In this document: piece after piece, positions 1 through 7,536 of the stretch | How positions within the stretch are numbered: position 1 is the stretch's first letter | How the letters are laid out: every line of letters starts with the position of its first letter | Assembly (NCBI RefSeq): GCF_000722545.1 | Contig: NZ_JNVM01000010.1 | Coordinates: forward strand, 372,001 to 436,000 | Reading direction: 5' to 3' | DNA: 64,000 nt | DNA from: Paenibacillus tyrphae | Lineage (GTDB): Bacteria; Bacillota; Bacilli; Paenibacillales; NBRC-103111 | Program-made: the position numbers and the translations under genes | The notes under the pieces: generated by a model | What the model saw: only the letters and a program-made list of their open reading frames with translations | Databases searched by the model: none | Told to the model about the DNA's origin: nothing

Positions 1-102
1 CATATTGATTTCAAGGTGAATCACGTTGGTGAGCTGTATGCCTTAGTAGGGCACGTGCGGTTCGATAAGGGGGGAGCCATGAGAGTGGTTCCTCTACTTT
101 AT
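1..102 (+). mobile_element. 3' end of a group II intron (domains V and VI)
   Basis: Positions 31-63 form a 33-nt hairpin beginning GAGC and ending GTTC, the hallmark of group II intron domain V. It is followed by a hairpin GGAGCCA/TGGTTCC (73-79 with 86-92) and a pyrimidine-rich tail ending in AT near 102, as expected for domain VI and an AY 3' splice end. The short domain VI resembles bacterial class C introns, but the class is an inference. The reverse transcriptase ORF would lie to the left of the window. The exact splice junction is uncertain by a few bases. Confidence 0.75.
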
Positions 103-142
103 TTGGGCAAAGCCCAGAGGAGCGATCATCCCTCTTGATTAC

Positions 143-175
143 GGACGTTCGCCATTATTCGGCTCAAGAACGTCC
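143..175 (-). terminator. Hairpin after the ene-reductase gene
   Basis: An 8-bp perfect stem GGACGTTC/GAACGTCC (143-150 with 168-175) lies just past the stop of the minus-strand flavin oxidoreductase gene. It lacks a clear T-run, so its role as a terminator is weak. Confidence 0.3.
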
Positions 176-180
176 AATCG

Positions 181-1158
181 TCAACTGATCAATAAACGTT
201 CCGCATAATCCGGGTCCTCTAAGAGAGGGCGGCCGATGGCGATACCATCCGCTAATTGATCCTCTAATATACGATTGGCGAGACTGCGGGTATAAATTTT
301 GCCGACGGCTATGACGGGAATCTTAAAATGTTGTTTAATGGCAGCCGCATGAGGCAGTTGATAAGCGGTATATACGTCACTAGGTTGTATGGGGAGAAGC
401 CCGCCTGAAGAGACATGGATCGCATCCAATTCAGATTCAAGCGGCTTAAGCATTCTCGCCCACTCTTCAGGGGTTAGCCCTCCTTCGCAATAGTCTGTGG
501 CGGAAATCCGGACGATCACCGGATAGTCGCTGCCGACTTCTTCTCTGATCGCCATGAGAACCTCTTTCAAGAACCTTGCCCTGTTTTCGGAGCTGCCTCC
601 GTAAGCATCCGACCGCGTGTTGGACAATGGCGATAAAAATTGGTGAATCAAGAAGCCATGCGCCGCATGAATCTCAATTCCGTCAAACCCTGCTTCTATA
701 CTCCGTTTTGCCGCAAGACGATATTCCTCAATGATACGTTCAATACCCGCAAGAGATAGCGGCTCCGGAATGCCATAATAATCGTCGAATGCAATCGCGC
801 TGGGAGCGACTAATGAATTCGTAACGTCGGGCGAAGATTTCCTGCCGCCATGCGACAACTGGATGAACACGGGAGTTTGATGCGCGTGGATGGTAGCCGT
901 TATTTTCATCAAAGGTTTCACGTGCTGATCCGTAAAAATCCCGATATCGTTTTTCCATAGTCTTCCGTTTGCGGAGACTGCGGTGGATTCCAAGATGACG
1001 AGCCCTACATGTCTTGCCCTTCGGCCGTAGTGTTCAATGTGGTGGTCAACGGCAAACGCGTCGGGAGTACCCATGTACTGTTGCAACGGCGCCATGATGA
1101 GCCGGTTTTTTAAGTTTAAGTTGCCTATAGATAGGGAATCATTTACGGTTAAGGTCAT
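181..1158 (-). CDS. Old Yellow Enzyme family NADH:flavin oxidoreductase (YqjM-like)
   Basis: This is an FMN-dependent ene-reductase of the OYE family, 325 residues, folded as a cytosolic TIM barrel that reduces activated C=C bonds. Visible motifs are IQLSHGGRKS near residue 100 and the signature HAAHGFLIHQFLSPLSN near 165, which supplies the His-His pair that binds the substrate carbonyl and the FMN-contact loop. The start has a good AGGAG site. Compared with YqjM, the redox-tuning Cys (Cys26 in YqjM) is replaced by Gln in PLQQY, and the C-terminus is about a dozen residues shorter, lacking the arginine finger region. An Lrp-type regulator is divergent and probably controls it. The natural substrate cannot be told. 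Confidence 0.92.
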   Translation of the reverse strand: MTLTVNDSLSIGNLNLKNRLIMAPLQQYMGTPDAFAVDHHIEHYGRRARHVGLVILESTAVSANGRLWKNDIGIFTDQHVKPLMKITATIHAHQTPVFIQLSHGGRKSSPDVTNSLVAPSAIAFDDYYGIPEPLSLAGIERIIEEYRLAAKRSIEAGFDGIEIHAAHGFLIHQFLSPLSNTRSDAYGGSSENRARFLKEVLMAIREEVGSDYPVIVRISATDYCEGGLTPEEWARMLKPLESELDAIHVSSGGLLPIQPSDVYTAYQLPHAAAIKQHFKIPVIAVGKIYTRSLANRILEDQLADGIAIGRPLLEDPDYAERLLIS

Positions 1159-1243
1159 ATTGTATTCTCCTTTGCGATTTATTAATTGATATTTTATTAT
1201 GGATAACCTATAAATTACATAGTATTATTGAGGTATAATATAT

Positions 1244-1270
1244 AAAATAACTAAAATATTTCGTTATTTT
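1244..1270. promoter_or_regulatory. Inverted repeat between ene-reductase and Lrp genes
   Basis: A perfect 8-bp inverted repeat AAAATAAC-N11-GTTATTTT lies in the A+T-rich divergent promoter region, close to the start of the Lrp-family gene. Lrp/AsnC proteins bind such A+T-rich dyads, so it is a candidate operator for both genes. Confidence 0.45.
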
Positions 1271-1306
1271 AATTAAAATACCTTTAATAATGAGGTGGTT
1301 TTGCTT

Positions 1307-1747
1307 ATGGATCAAATTGATTTGAAAATTTTATCTTTGATGCACGAAAATGCCCGGATCCCTATGTCCGAGATGAGCAGAACGATTGCGATGTCGCAAC
1401 CGGCTGTAACGGAAAGACTTCGGAAGCTAGAGGAGCAAGGAATTATTACCGCTTATCGAGCGCAGCTTTCTCCGCAAAAACTGGGCAAGCATACAACAGC
1501 ATTTGTTTTGTTTAGAACGAGTAATTGTAAGGATTTCGTTGCTTTCAGCGAAGCGTGCCCTGAGATTGTTGACCTTTACAGAATCAGCGGAGAGTATAAC
1601 TTTTTAATGAAGGTGTTAACCGAGACAACGGAATCGTTGGGTAGCTTTCTTGATAAGTGCAGCCCTTTGGGATTTTCAACGACCTTAATTGTTCTCTCGA
1701 CGGCATTCGAGGATAAAAGTCTTGTTCCAAGCCATGAGGCGGAATAA
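1307..1747 (+). CDS. Lrp/AsnC family transcriptional regulator
   Basis: This is a DNA-binding regulator of 146 residues. The N-terminal winged HTH (MDQIDLKILSLMHENARIP onward, with recognition region MSQPAVTERLRKLEEQG) is followed by an AsnC-type ligand-binding RAM domain including ISGEYNFLMKV. The ATG at 1307 is preferred over the upstream GTG at 1295 because a TGAGGTGG ribosome binding site sits 8 bases before it. The gene is divergent from the ene-reductase and convergent with the flavin reductase gene. Effectors are usually amino acids or related small molecules; none can be named here. Confidence 0.9.
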   Translation: MDQIDLKILSLMHENARIPMSEMSRTIAMSQPAVTERLRKLEEQGIITAYRAQLSPQKLGKHTTAFVLFRTSNCKDFVAFSEACPEIVDLYRISGEYNFLMKVLTETTESLGSFLDKCSPLGFSTTLIVLSTAFEDKSLVPSHEAE

Positions 1748-1923
1748 GGTAGTTGAAAGCTGTTCATAATTTAGGTAGTGAAACTAACCAACGTGGGAGA
1801 GCGCAATGCTGGTAATGATGAGGTCAGGGGGGGCGATTCCCTTAGGCTCCATATAGCTATTTAAAGAGGTCAACCCATTCGGTTTTACCGACGGCCTGAT
1901 GTAGATTCGGGAGACTACAAAAG

Positions 1924-1961
1924 AACCTTCATTCCACTTGTAGCGTGGGTTGAAGGTTTTT
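1924..1961 (+). terminator. Bidirectional intrinsic terminator
   Basis: The stem AACCTTCA...TGAAGGTT, with an inner TCCAC/GTGGG pairing, is followed by TTTTT on the plus strand and CTTTTG on the minus strand. It lies between the convergent Lrp and flavin reductase genes and can serve both. The rest of the 1748-1986 gap holds only a short hairpin and no recognisable gene. Confidence 0.75.
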
Positions 1962-1986
1962 GTAATTGCAGCCTCTTTTTCGGTAT

Positions 1987-2616
1987 TTATTTTACAGAAC
2001 CCGGTCCGAAGACCGGCGCTAGTTTTGAAGCAGACAGTTGCTCGCTAAGTCCGAAATATTCGCAGAAATTCATAATCATCGGACTCCATTTCGAAGGATC
2101 GATATAGTTTGAGTTTGCATCCATTAGAAGATCTTCTTCGATATGAATTTTTTCGATGCGGACTTCAATAGCGACAAGGGAACTTGGTTCTTCGAACGGA
2201 TGTAGTTTCACCAGCTTGGCTTCCAGATGGACGGGGCATTCTTTGACGCGCGGTGGTTGAACAAGTTGTGCCGGAAGCGGGGTTAGCTCTGCAATACCGA
2301 ACTTATCCGCTTTATGTTTATAGCCCCTCATTACTTTGGATTCGGGCACCGGATTTCGACCCGTTAACAAGGTCAGCCGATCAATCGCGGGAATCAAGTC
2401 GATGGACGGGAGATTAAGTACACACTCGCGTTCACGGATCAAATTCTGAACGGTCTGAGACTTGCTGCTTAAACCGAGCATACACGATTGATTGAGCCAC
2501 CAGGCGGAGGACATGGGAGCTAAATTGGGCGTGCCGTCTTCGTTGATCGTACTTATAAGCACGACAGAGGTGCCGAAATAAAGAATTTTGGGTTCGATTA
2601 CCTTATGCATAACCAA
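1987..2616 (-). CDS. Flavin reductase-like FMN-binding protein
   Basis: This is a flavin reductase-like split-barrel protein of about 210 residues. The N-terminal segment VVLISTINEDGTPNLAPMSS is the typical FMN-binding strand pair, and NLIRERECVLNLPS follows as in this family. Members either reduce free flavin or use bound FMN for unknown substrates. A TTG at 2616 lies 7 bases after AAGGAG and is the best start; the ATG at 2610 is an alternative. A TetR regulator begins divergently at 2799 and may control it. The precise reaction is unknown. Confidence 0.8.
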   Translation of the reverse strand: MVMHKVIEPKILYFGTSVVLISTINEDGTPNLAPMSSAWWLNQSCMLGLSSKSQTVQNLIRERECVLNLPSIDLIPAIDRLTLLTGRNPVPESKVMRGYKHKADKFGIAELTPLPAQLVQPPRVKECPVHLEAKLVKLHPFEEPSSLVAIEVRIEKIHIEEDLLMDANSNYIDPSKWSPMIMNFCEYFGLSEQLSASKLAPVFGPGSVK

Positions 2617-2798
2617 TCCACATCTCCTTAGTGATCGATTTTTCATGAATATATCACAAGTTTATTAGGGGAGATATGGATATGGAGTAAGACAGCAAGA
2701 TGTCAAAAGCTTTGGAATTGTGATTGACAATATGATCCTTCCTTAGGTACACTTTATTTATTCTGTCTGGTCAGTATAAAAAAGAATAAGGTGAATTC

Positions 2799-3452
2799 AT
2801 GCCCAAATTAGGAATGGAACCCAAGCGCCGAGCCGACGTCATAAACGCTACGTTAACCTGTATCAGCCTTCACGGGATGGATGGCATGACGCTGGATAAG
2901 GTGGCCGAATATGCCGGATGCTCCAAGGGAGTTGTCGCTTATTATTATAAAAATAAGGATCATCTGACGATCGAGGCCTTCAAGTCGTTCTTGGCCTATT
3001 ACAGTCTTAAGATAGAATCCGAGATTGAAAGCACGATGACAGCCGGCGAAATGATTGACGTTACGTTGAAACATATTCTGCCGCCATACGGTAATGACAC
3101 GGAGAAGAGGATTAACGTTTCGCAGCTGGATGGAATTGAAAAGATGTTTATCCCGTACGAAGATCAAGCAAGGCTCTTTCTGCAGTTTTTCTCAAAAGCC
3201 GTACTGGATCGCAACTTGCAGGAAGTCGTATCCAAGAGCTATTTGGCTGATCTTCATGGCATAGCCAAGATTTTTGATTACGGCAACACGAAGGGACAAA
3301 TGTCTGTAGAAGATTCCCAAAGCGCCGCCTATGGGCTGTTAGCGATGGTAATAGGTCTAAGCTTTTTTAGAGTAGCGAATATTCCGCCAGCCAATGGTGA
3401 AGATAACCGGTACATTTGCGAAGATTACGTGAAAAAGTTTATCGGCGGATGA
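2799..3452 (+). CDS. TetR/AcrR family transcriptional regulator
   Basis: This is a 217-residue repressor with an N-terminal TetR HTH (residues 8-55; LDKVAEYAGCSKGVVAYYYKN is the recognition segment, closest in style to BetI-type members) and an all-helical ligand-binding C-terminus. It has an AAGGTG ribosome binding site. It is divergent from the flavin reductase and 23 bases upstream of the FGE-like gene, so it may control either. No ligand can be inferred. Confidence 0.88.
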   Translation: MPKLGMEPKRRADVINATLTCISLHGMDGMTLDKVAEYAGCSKGVVAYYYKNKDHLTIEAFKSFLAYYSLKIESEIESTMTAGEMIDVTLKHILPPYGNDTEKRINVSQLDGIEKMFIPYEDQARLFLQFFSKAVLDRNLQEVVSKSYLADLHGIAKIFDYGNTKGQMSVEDSQSAAYGLLAMVIGLSFFRVANIPPANGEDNRYICEDYVKKFIGG

Positions 3453-3475
3453 TGAACATGAACGGAGGCAGGCAG

Positions 3476-4156
3476 GTGTTAAACGAACGGCGTAGTTATG
3501 TGGAGTATCCAATGGTGAAAATTCCAGCAGGTGAAGTTGAATTAAGGGACGATCGGATAAAAACGGCATGGACGGCACAGGTGAATTCTTTTTTGCTTGC
3601 ACCGGTTCCTGTTACGAAGGCGTTATACTCCTCAATCGTGCATAAGACAGTCGGACCTCATGACGAACCGCAGGCTCCGGTTGTGGATGTCTCGTGGAAC
3701 GATGCGATTTTATTTTGTAATTTGCTATCCCGGCACTCGGGTCTACAGGAATGTTACTCGATAAGCGATGATGGTGAAAGTGTCGTCTGGAACCCGGAGG
3801 CGGTTGGTTATCGTCTTCCTACGGAAGCGGAATGGCAGTATGCGTGTAAAGCAGGGACGGGCGGTTACCGGTACGGTGAGCTTGATGAAATCGCCTGGTA
3901 TGATGAAAACTCTGGGGGCACGGTACATGAGGTAGGTCAAAAGCGGTCGAATGCGTGGGGACTCCATGATATGTTAGGAAACGTTTGGGAGTGGTGCTGG
4001 GATGTATACGATGAGAAAGTATACGGTTCCTATCGAATTTTCCGCGGCGGCAGTTGGGCGGAAGAGGCTAGAGGCTGTGGGGCAACGTGCCGCCGCCGCA
4101 GTCACCCTACGTTTCGAATCGACGATCTCGGCTTTCGTCTTGCCAGGTCCCTATAA
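3476..4156 (+). CDS. FGE/SUMF1-type sulfatase-modifying-factor domain protein
   Basis: This is a formylglycine-generating-enzyme fold protein of about 226 residues. Family motifs are VVDVSWNDAILFCNLLS, YRLPTEAEWQYACKAG, WGLHDMLGNVWEWCWD and the C-terminal RGGSW...DLGFRLARS. The GTG at 3476 has a GGAGG site 7 bases upstream and is preferred over the ATGs near 3449 that overlap the TetR stop. In true FGE two Cys follow RGGSW; here the first position is Glu and only the second Cys (RGCGATC) is kept. It therefore probably does not make formylglycine in the standard way. No sulfatase gene is adjacent. It may be co-transcribed with the TetR gene. Confidence 0.82.
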   Translation: MLNERRSYVEYPMVKIPAGEVELRDDRIKTAWTAQVNSFLLAPVPVTKALYSSIVHKTVGPHDEPQAPVVDVSWNDAILFCNLLSRHSGLQECYSISDDGESVVWNPEAVGYRLPTEAEWQYACKAGTGGYRYGELDEIAWYDENSGGTVHEVGQKRSNAWGLHDMLGNVWEWCWDVYDEKVYGSYRIFRGGSWAEEARGCGATCRRRSHPTFRIDDLGFRLARSL

Positions 4157-4173
4157 GGCGGCGGAAAAGCAAG

Positions 4174-4227
4174 AGCAGGATAACGTTCTTATGCCCTGTA
4201 AGAGCGTTGTCCTGCTTTATTTTTTGT
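4174..4227 (+). terminator. Intrinsic terminator
   Basis: A 12-bp stem AGCAGGATAACG/CGTTGTCCTGCT (one G-T pair) followed by TTATTTTTT terminates the FGE-like gene. It lies just before the end of the convergent LysR gene. Confidence 0.75.
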
Positions 4228-4229
4228 CG

Positions 4230-5120
4230 CTAATCGGTTTCTTTCTTAAAGAAGTCGATCAGCCAATTCGTTAGTTGCTGTTGAGAGCTGCTAATAAATC
4301 GATCGGCACAGTACATTAGCTCCAGATGACGTACAGGTGTTGGTCCTGCAATCGGTATAGCTACGAGATCCGGTCGTTCCGGGTTTTGTCTAAGCAATCC
4401 TTTAGGCTGTATCGCAGCGCCTACGCCAGCAGACACTAATTGCAGCAGCGAAATGGCTGAACTGGTCTCCATAACGGTAGTTAATTCAAATCCTTCATTT
4501 CTACACGCCTCATCAACCAAATCGCGACCCAAATAGCCTTTGGGATACATCACTAATGAATGATGCTGCAGTTCTTGCAGCGTGATCTCCTTCCTGTTGG
4601 CGAGCTCACTTGCCGAATGCACGATCAAATGATAGGGCTCACATCCGAGCGGAATTTGAATTAATCTTTTATCCGCCGGACCTTGTAATCCAATCCCGAT
4701 ATCGACTTTATGGTTCAGCACTTCTTCTTGTATGTATATAGTGGAGAAAGCTTGCAGCTGGATGCCGGGATACTTCGACTTAAATTGGACGAACAGCGGA
4801 ACGAGCTGAAAATCCAAATCGGAGGGCAATACGGCTAGCTGAACCGTACCTCGCTCTCCGGACAGAAGTTCTTTAATGGCGTTTTTGGCATCCAGCTCTG
4901 CTTGCAGCATCTTCGTTCCATATTGCCGCAGGAGTTTGCCGGCTTCGGTCGCAACCACCTTTTTACCGATGCGGTCAAAAAGCGGTGTGCCAAACTCCGC
5001 TTCAAGTATGCGAATTTGCTGACTTAATGTTGGCTGTGAGATTCCAAGCTCCTCGGCGGCTTTCGTAAAATGAAGATGGTCGAATACGGCCATAAAGTAC
5101 TGTATATTTCGAGTGTCCAT
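4230..5120 (-). CDS. LysR family regulator, divergent from CynX-like transporter
   Basis: This LysR-type regulator has about 296 residues. The N-terminal HTH is MDTRNIQYFMAVFDHLHFTKAAEELGISQPTLSQQIRILE, and the C-terminal half is a periplasmic-binding-protein-like effector domain. The ATG at 5120 with GGAG upstream is chosen over longer in-frame starts because LysR proteins begin at this point. It is divergent from the CynX/NimT transporter, and a perfect 9-bp dyad sits between them, so it probably controls that gene and itself. Confidence 0.9.
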   Translation of the reverse strand: MDTRNIQYFMAVFDHLHFTKAAEELGISQPTLSQQIRILEAEFGTPLFDRIGKKVVATEAGKLLRQYGTKMLQAELDAKNAIKELLSGERGTVQLAVLPSDLDFQLVPLFVQFKSKYPGIQLQAFSTIYIQEEVLNHKVDIGIGLQGPADKRLIQIPLGCEPYHLIVHSASELANRKEITLQELQHHSLVMYPKGYLGRDLVDEACRNEGFELTTVMETSSAISLLQLVSAGVGAAIQPKGLLRQNPERPDLVAIPIAGPTPVRHLELMYCADRFISSSQQQLTNWLIDFFKKETD

Positions 5121-5138
5121 GCAACGACTCCTGCTTAA

Positions 5139-5159
5139 ATGATAGTATTTTACTATCAT
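5139..5159. promoter_or_regulatory. LysR operator candidate
   Basis: A perfect dyad ATGATAGTA-TTT-TACTATCAT lies between the divergent LysR and transporter genes. It contains the T-N11-A pattern typical of LysR sites and is immediately upstream of both promoters. Confidence 0.65.
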
Positions 5160-5249
5160 AATAATATAGATTATAGGATTGATCAATGAAATTTAAATCC
5201 ATATACTTAAATGTGTGTTACACAGATAAGAATGAAGGAGGCTATACAG

Positions 5250-6404
5250 ATGAAAAAGCTTTATTTACTGCTAGCTATTTTTGTTGCAGCTTTAAACCTA
5301 AGACCGATTATTACATCTGTCGCCCCTTTGCTGGGTACCCTGCAAGGTGATCTCGGAATGAGCGGGCTAACAGCAAGTCTGCTCACGACATTTCCTGTAT
5401 TATGCATGGGGATTTTTGCTCCTGCGGCAACAGCATTACGTGATCGATGGGGTCTGGAGCGCACCATTTTTTTTGCATTAATCCTAATTACGGGGGCAAC
5501 CGCTTTGCGGGGGATCGTTAGCTCAGTCTTTATATTGGTTGTTAGCGCCTTGATCGGCGGGATCGGGATCAGCTTGGCGGGTCCTCTGCTGTCCGGATTT
5601 ATTAAAAAGTATTTCCCTACGAAGCCAAGTATTATAAGTATATATTCCGCATCGATGACCATAGGGGCGGCAATTGCTTCCGCATATTCTATTCCTATTT
5701 ACAATCGAAGCCATCACAGCTTAACGTTGACCTTGTCATGCTGGGCAATTTTAGGCGTTATTGCATTACTCGTTTGGTCGGTTTTTCTTCGAAACCGAGC
5801 CGGCCAAAAAAGTTTGGTACGTTCCAAGCTGCCCATCCACAATAAAAGAGCGATGCTTTTAACGTTATTTTTTGGACTCATGGCAAGTATGTTTTATTCG
5901 GTTACGGCATGGATTTCGCCAATTGCACATAGCTTTGGGTACAGCCCGGCAAGCTCGGCTATGCTCCTTACCATCTTTACCATTATTCAAATTCCCGTAT
6001 CATTAACGGTTCCCGGTCTTGTAGCCCGATTCGGCAAACGAAGATTTTTCCTAATCCTCTGCAGTGTGTCCGAGCTTATAGGAATTGTTATGTTATTGCT
6101 CCATCTGCCCATGCTGCCGGCTGTCATATGTCTAGGATTGGGCGCAGGAGGATTGTTTCCATTGGCACTTATGCTGCCGATTGTTGAGACGAATACATCA
6201 GAGGAAGCTGGGGCGTGGTCGGCGATGTCTCAGTGTGGAGGTTATATTATAGGTGCGATGGGGCCATTGTTAATTGGAGCAATTTATGATTATAGTGGAA
6301 GCTTTAATGCTGCGCTTCTCTCCATGCTTGTTATTACTGTGGCAATGATCGGAGTACAGCTGCTCATTACAAGGCGTAAGACTGAAGGTCAAGAAAGCTA
6401 CTAA
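5250..6404 (+). CDS. CynX/NimT family MFS transporter
   Basis: This is a major facilitator superfamily membrane protein of 384 residues with about 12 hydrophobic segments. The opening, with LNLRPIITSVAPLLG, and the following RDRWGLERT loop match the CynX/NimT branch (cyanate, 2-nitroimidazole and related anion or drug transport). The ATG at 5250 has an AAGGAGG site; the longer in-frame start at 5211 lacks one. It is probably activated or repressed by the divergent LysR. The substrate is unknown. Confidence 0.88.
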   Translation: MKKLYLLLAIFVAALNLRPIITSVAPLLGTLQGDLGMSGLTASLLTTFPVLCMGIFAPAATALRDRWGLERTIFFALILITGATALRGIVSSVFILVVSALIGGIGISLAGPLLSGFIKKYFPTKPSIISIYSASMTIGAAIASAYSIPIYNRSHHSLTLTLSCWAILGVIALLVWSVFLRNRAGQKSLVRSKLPIHNKRAMLLTLFFGLMASMFYSVTAWISPIAHSFGYSPASSAMLLTIFTIIQIPVSLTVPGLVARFGKRRFFLILCSVSELIGIVMLLLHLPMLPAVICLGLGAGGLFPLALMLPIVETNTSEEAGAWSAMSQCGGYIIGAMGPLLIGAIYDYSGSFNAALLSMLVITVAMIGVQLLITRRKTEGQESY

Positions 6405-6689
6405 CTTGGTTGACTAAATAGAATGCTTCAAACTGCTAGCTTGGAATGAAACGATTCACTGGAGGCATTATCAGCGGGCGAACCCTTACGGGACAGGCTC
6501 ATGGTAATGCCTTTGCTCTTCCCTGCATCCTGGTGCGCTCAGATGTGTACACACGGTCTGGCATTCGATGTCCGGCAGAAGCTTTTGCATCGGTGCATGA
6601 GCATGGGCTTTTCGACCCCGGCTTAGAAACCCCAGCACACGTATGATCTTCCCGCAGATGGAACACATTATGATAACGGTTGTTTAGGT
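6405..6689. other. Non-coding stretch after the CynX-like gene
   Basis: No convincing gene is seen. There is an imperfect long-range pairing GGCATTA (about 6464) with TAATGCC (about 6504) and several short hairpins, but no terminator with a T-run. Short open frames on both strands lack ribosome binding sites and family resemblance. Confidence 0.4.
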
Positions 6690-6740
6690 TTGACAACGGA
6701 TGCCGAAGAGTGCAATAATATCTCTGGGAGAGATATTATT
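6690..6740 (+). promoter_or_regulatory. Promoter with a palindromic operator before the PadR gene
   Basis: A -35 TTGACA at 6690-6695 is followed 18 bases later by AATAAT (6714-6719). The -10 lies inside a perfect 12-bp dyad AATAATATCTCT-GGG-AGAGATATTATT (6714-6740). A repressor bound there would block the promoter, which suggests autoregulation by the PadR protein. Confidence 0.65.
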
Positions 6741-6758
6741 GTTGCAAAAGGCTGGTGA

Positions 6759-7403
6759 TTGGCATTGCATATCAAGGATGATGACAGCAAGGAAATGAAT
6801 TCGAATCCGGCACGGCCTGCTGGGGACCATTTGGAACTTACCCCGACGGCTTGGACTATTCTAGGCTTTGTTTCTTTGCAGCCCCGAAGCGGCTATGAAA
6901 TTCGCGAGGCGGCGAAACGATCGGTTGGTTTTTTTTGGGGAATTAGTGACGGACAGTTATATCCCCAATTGAAGGTGCTTGAGGCGTTACAACTCATTGA
7001 AGCGCCGAACGGCATCGAAGGACCGAGGTCGCGTCAGCGGTGGCAGCTTACGGACATGGGCCGGGAAGCTTTGCGCAACTGGCTTTCTGCCCCGTCCGCT
7101 CCGATACAAATTCGGGACGAGAATCTTGTTAAATTTTTATTTGCCAGTCAGGAGGGACCGGAGCTGCTAATGCATCTGATAAGGGAGCGACGGACCAGCT
7201 TCGAATGGTTCTTGGGTGCAATTCAAGAAGTCCAGCCAGGCAGTTCGTGGGATCGTCCGGGGGACGATTCGTCTCTTCAAGGTCCGTCGATGCTAAAGCG
7301 CTACGGAGTAGAGTTCGCAGAAATGGTATTGCACTGGTGCAATCAAGCTGAAGCGGCGCTGCTCTCCTCGACCCTCCAACAAAAGCAAATGAAAAAGGAG
7401 TAG
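6759..7403 (+). CDS. PadR family transcriptional regulator
   Basis: This is a PadR-type regulator of about 214 residues. The winged HTH is in LTPTAWTILGFVSLQPRSGYEIREAAKRS and WGISDGQLYPQLKVLE; a longer C-terminal Vir_C-type dimerisation helix region follows. The start is uncertain: the TTG at 6759 gives a short unconserved leader, while the ATG at 6795 gives a more usual N-terminus. The alpha/beta hydrolase gene follows 130 bases later and is a possible target along with the PadR gene itself. Confidence 0.85.
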   Translation: MALHIKDDDSKEMNSNPARPAGDHLELTPTAWTILGFVSLQPRSGYEIREAAKRSVGFFWGISDGQLYPQLKVLEALQLIEAPNGIEGPRSRQRWQLTDMGREALRNWLSAPSAPIQIRDENLVKFLFASQEGPELLMHLIRERRTSFEWFLGAIQEVQPGSSWDRPGDDSSLQGPSMLKRYGVEFAEMVLHWCNQAEAALLSSTLQQKQMKKE

Positions 7404-7536
7404 CCCCTACGCCGCAGCTATGTTAACCTCCCGATCATTGTTATATGGATATTAAACAACTCGGAAGCGAAAGCCTGGTTTCGTTAAGAGATGATTTCGA
7501 CCGCATTCATCGCGGATAAGGCAGGAGAAGGATGAT

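Noticed and set aside
6446..6646. Small frames on both strands in the gap before PadR
   Set aside because: No ribosome site and no resemblance to a family; treated as non-coding.
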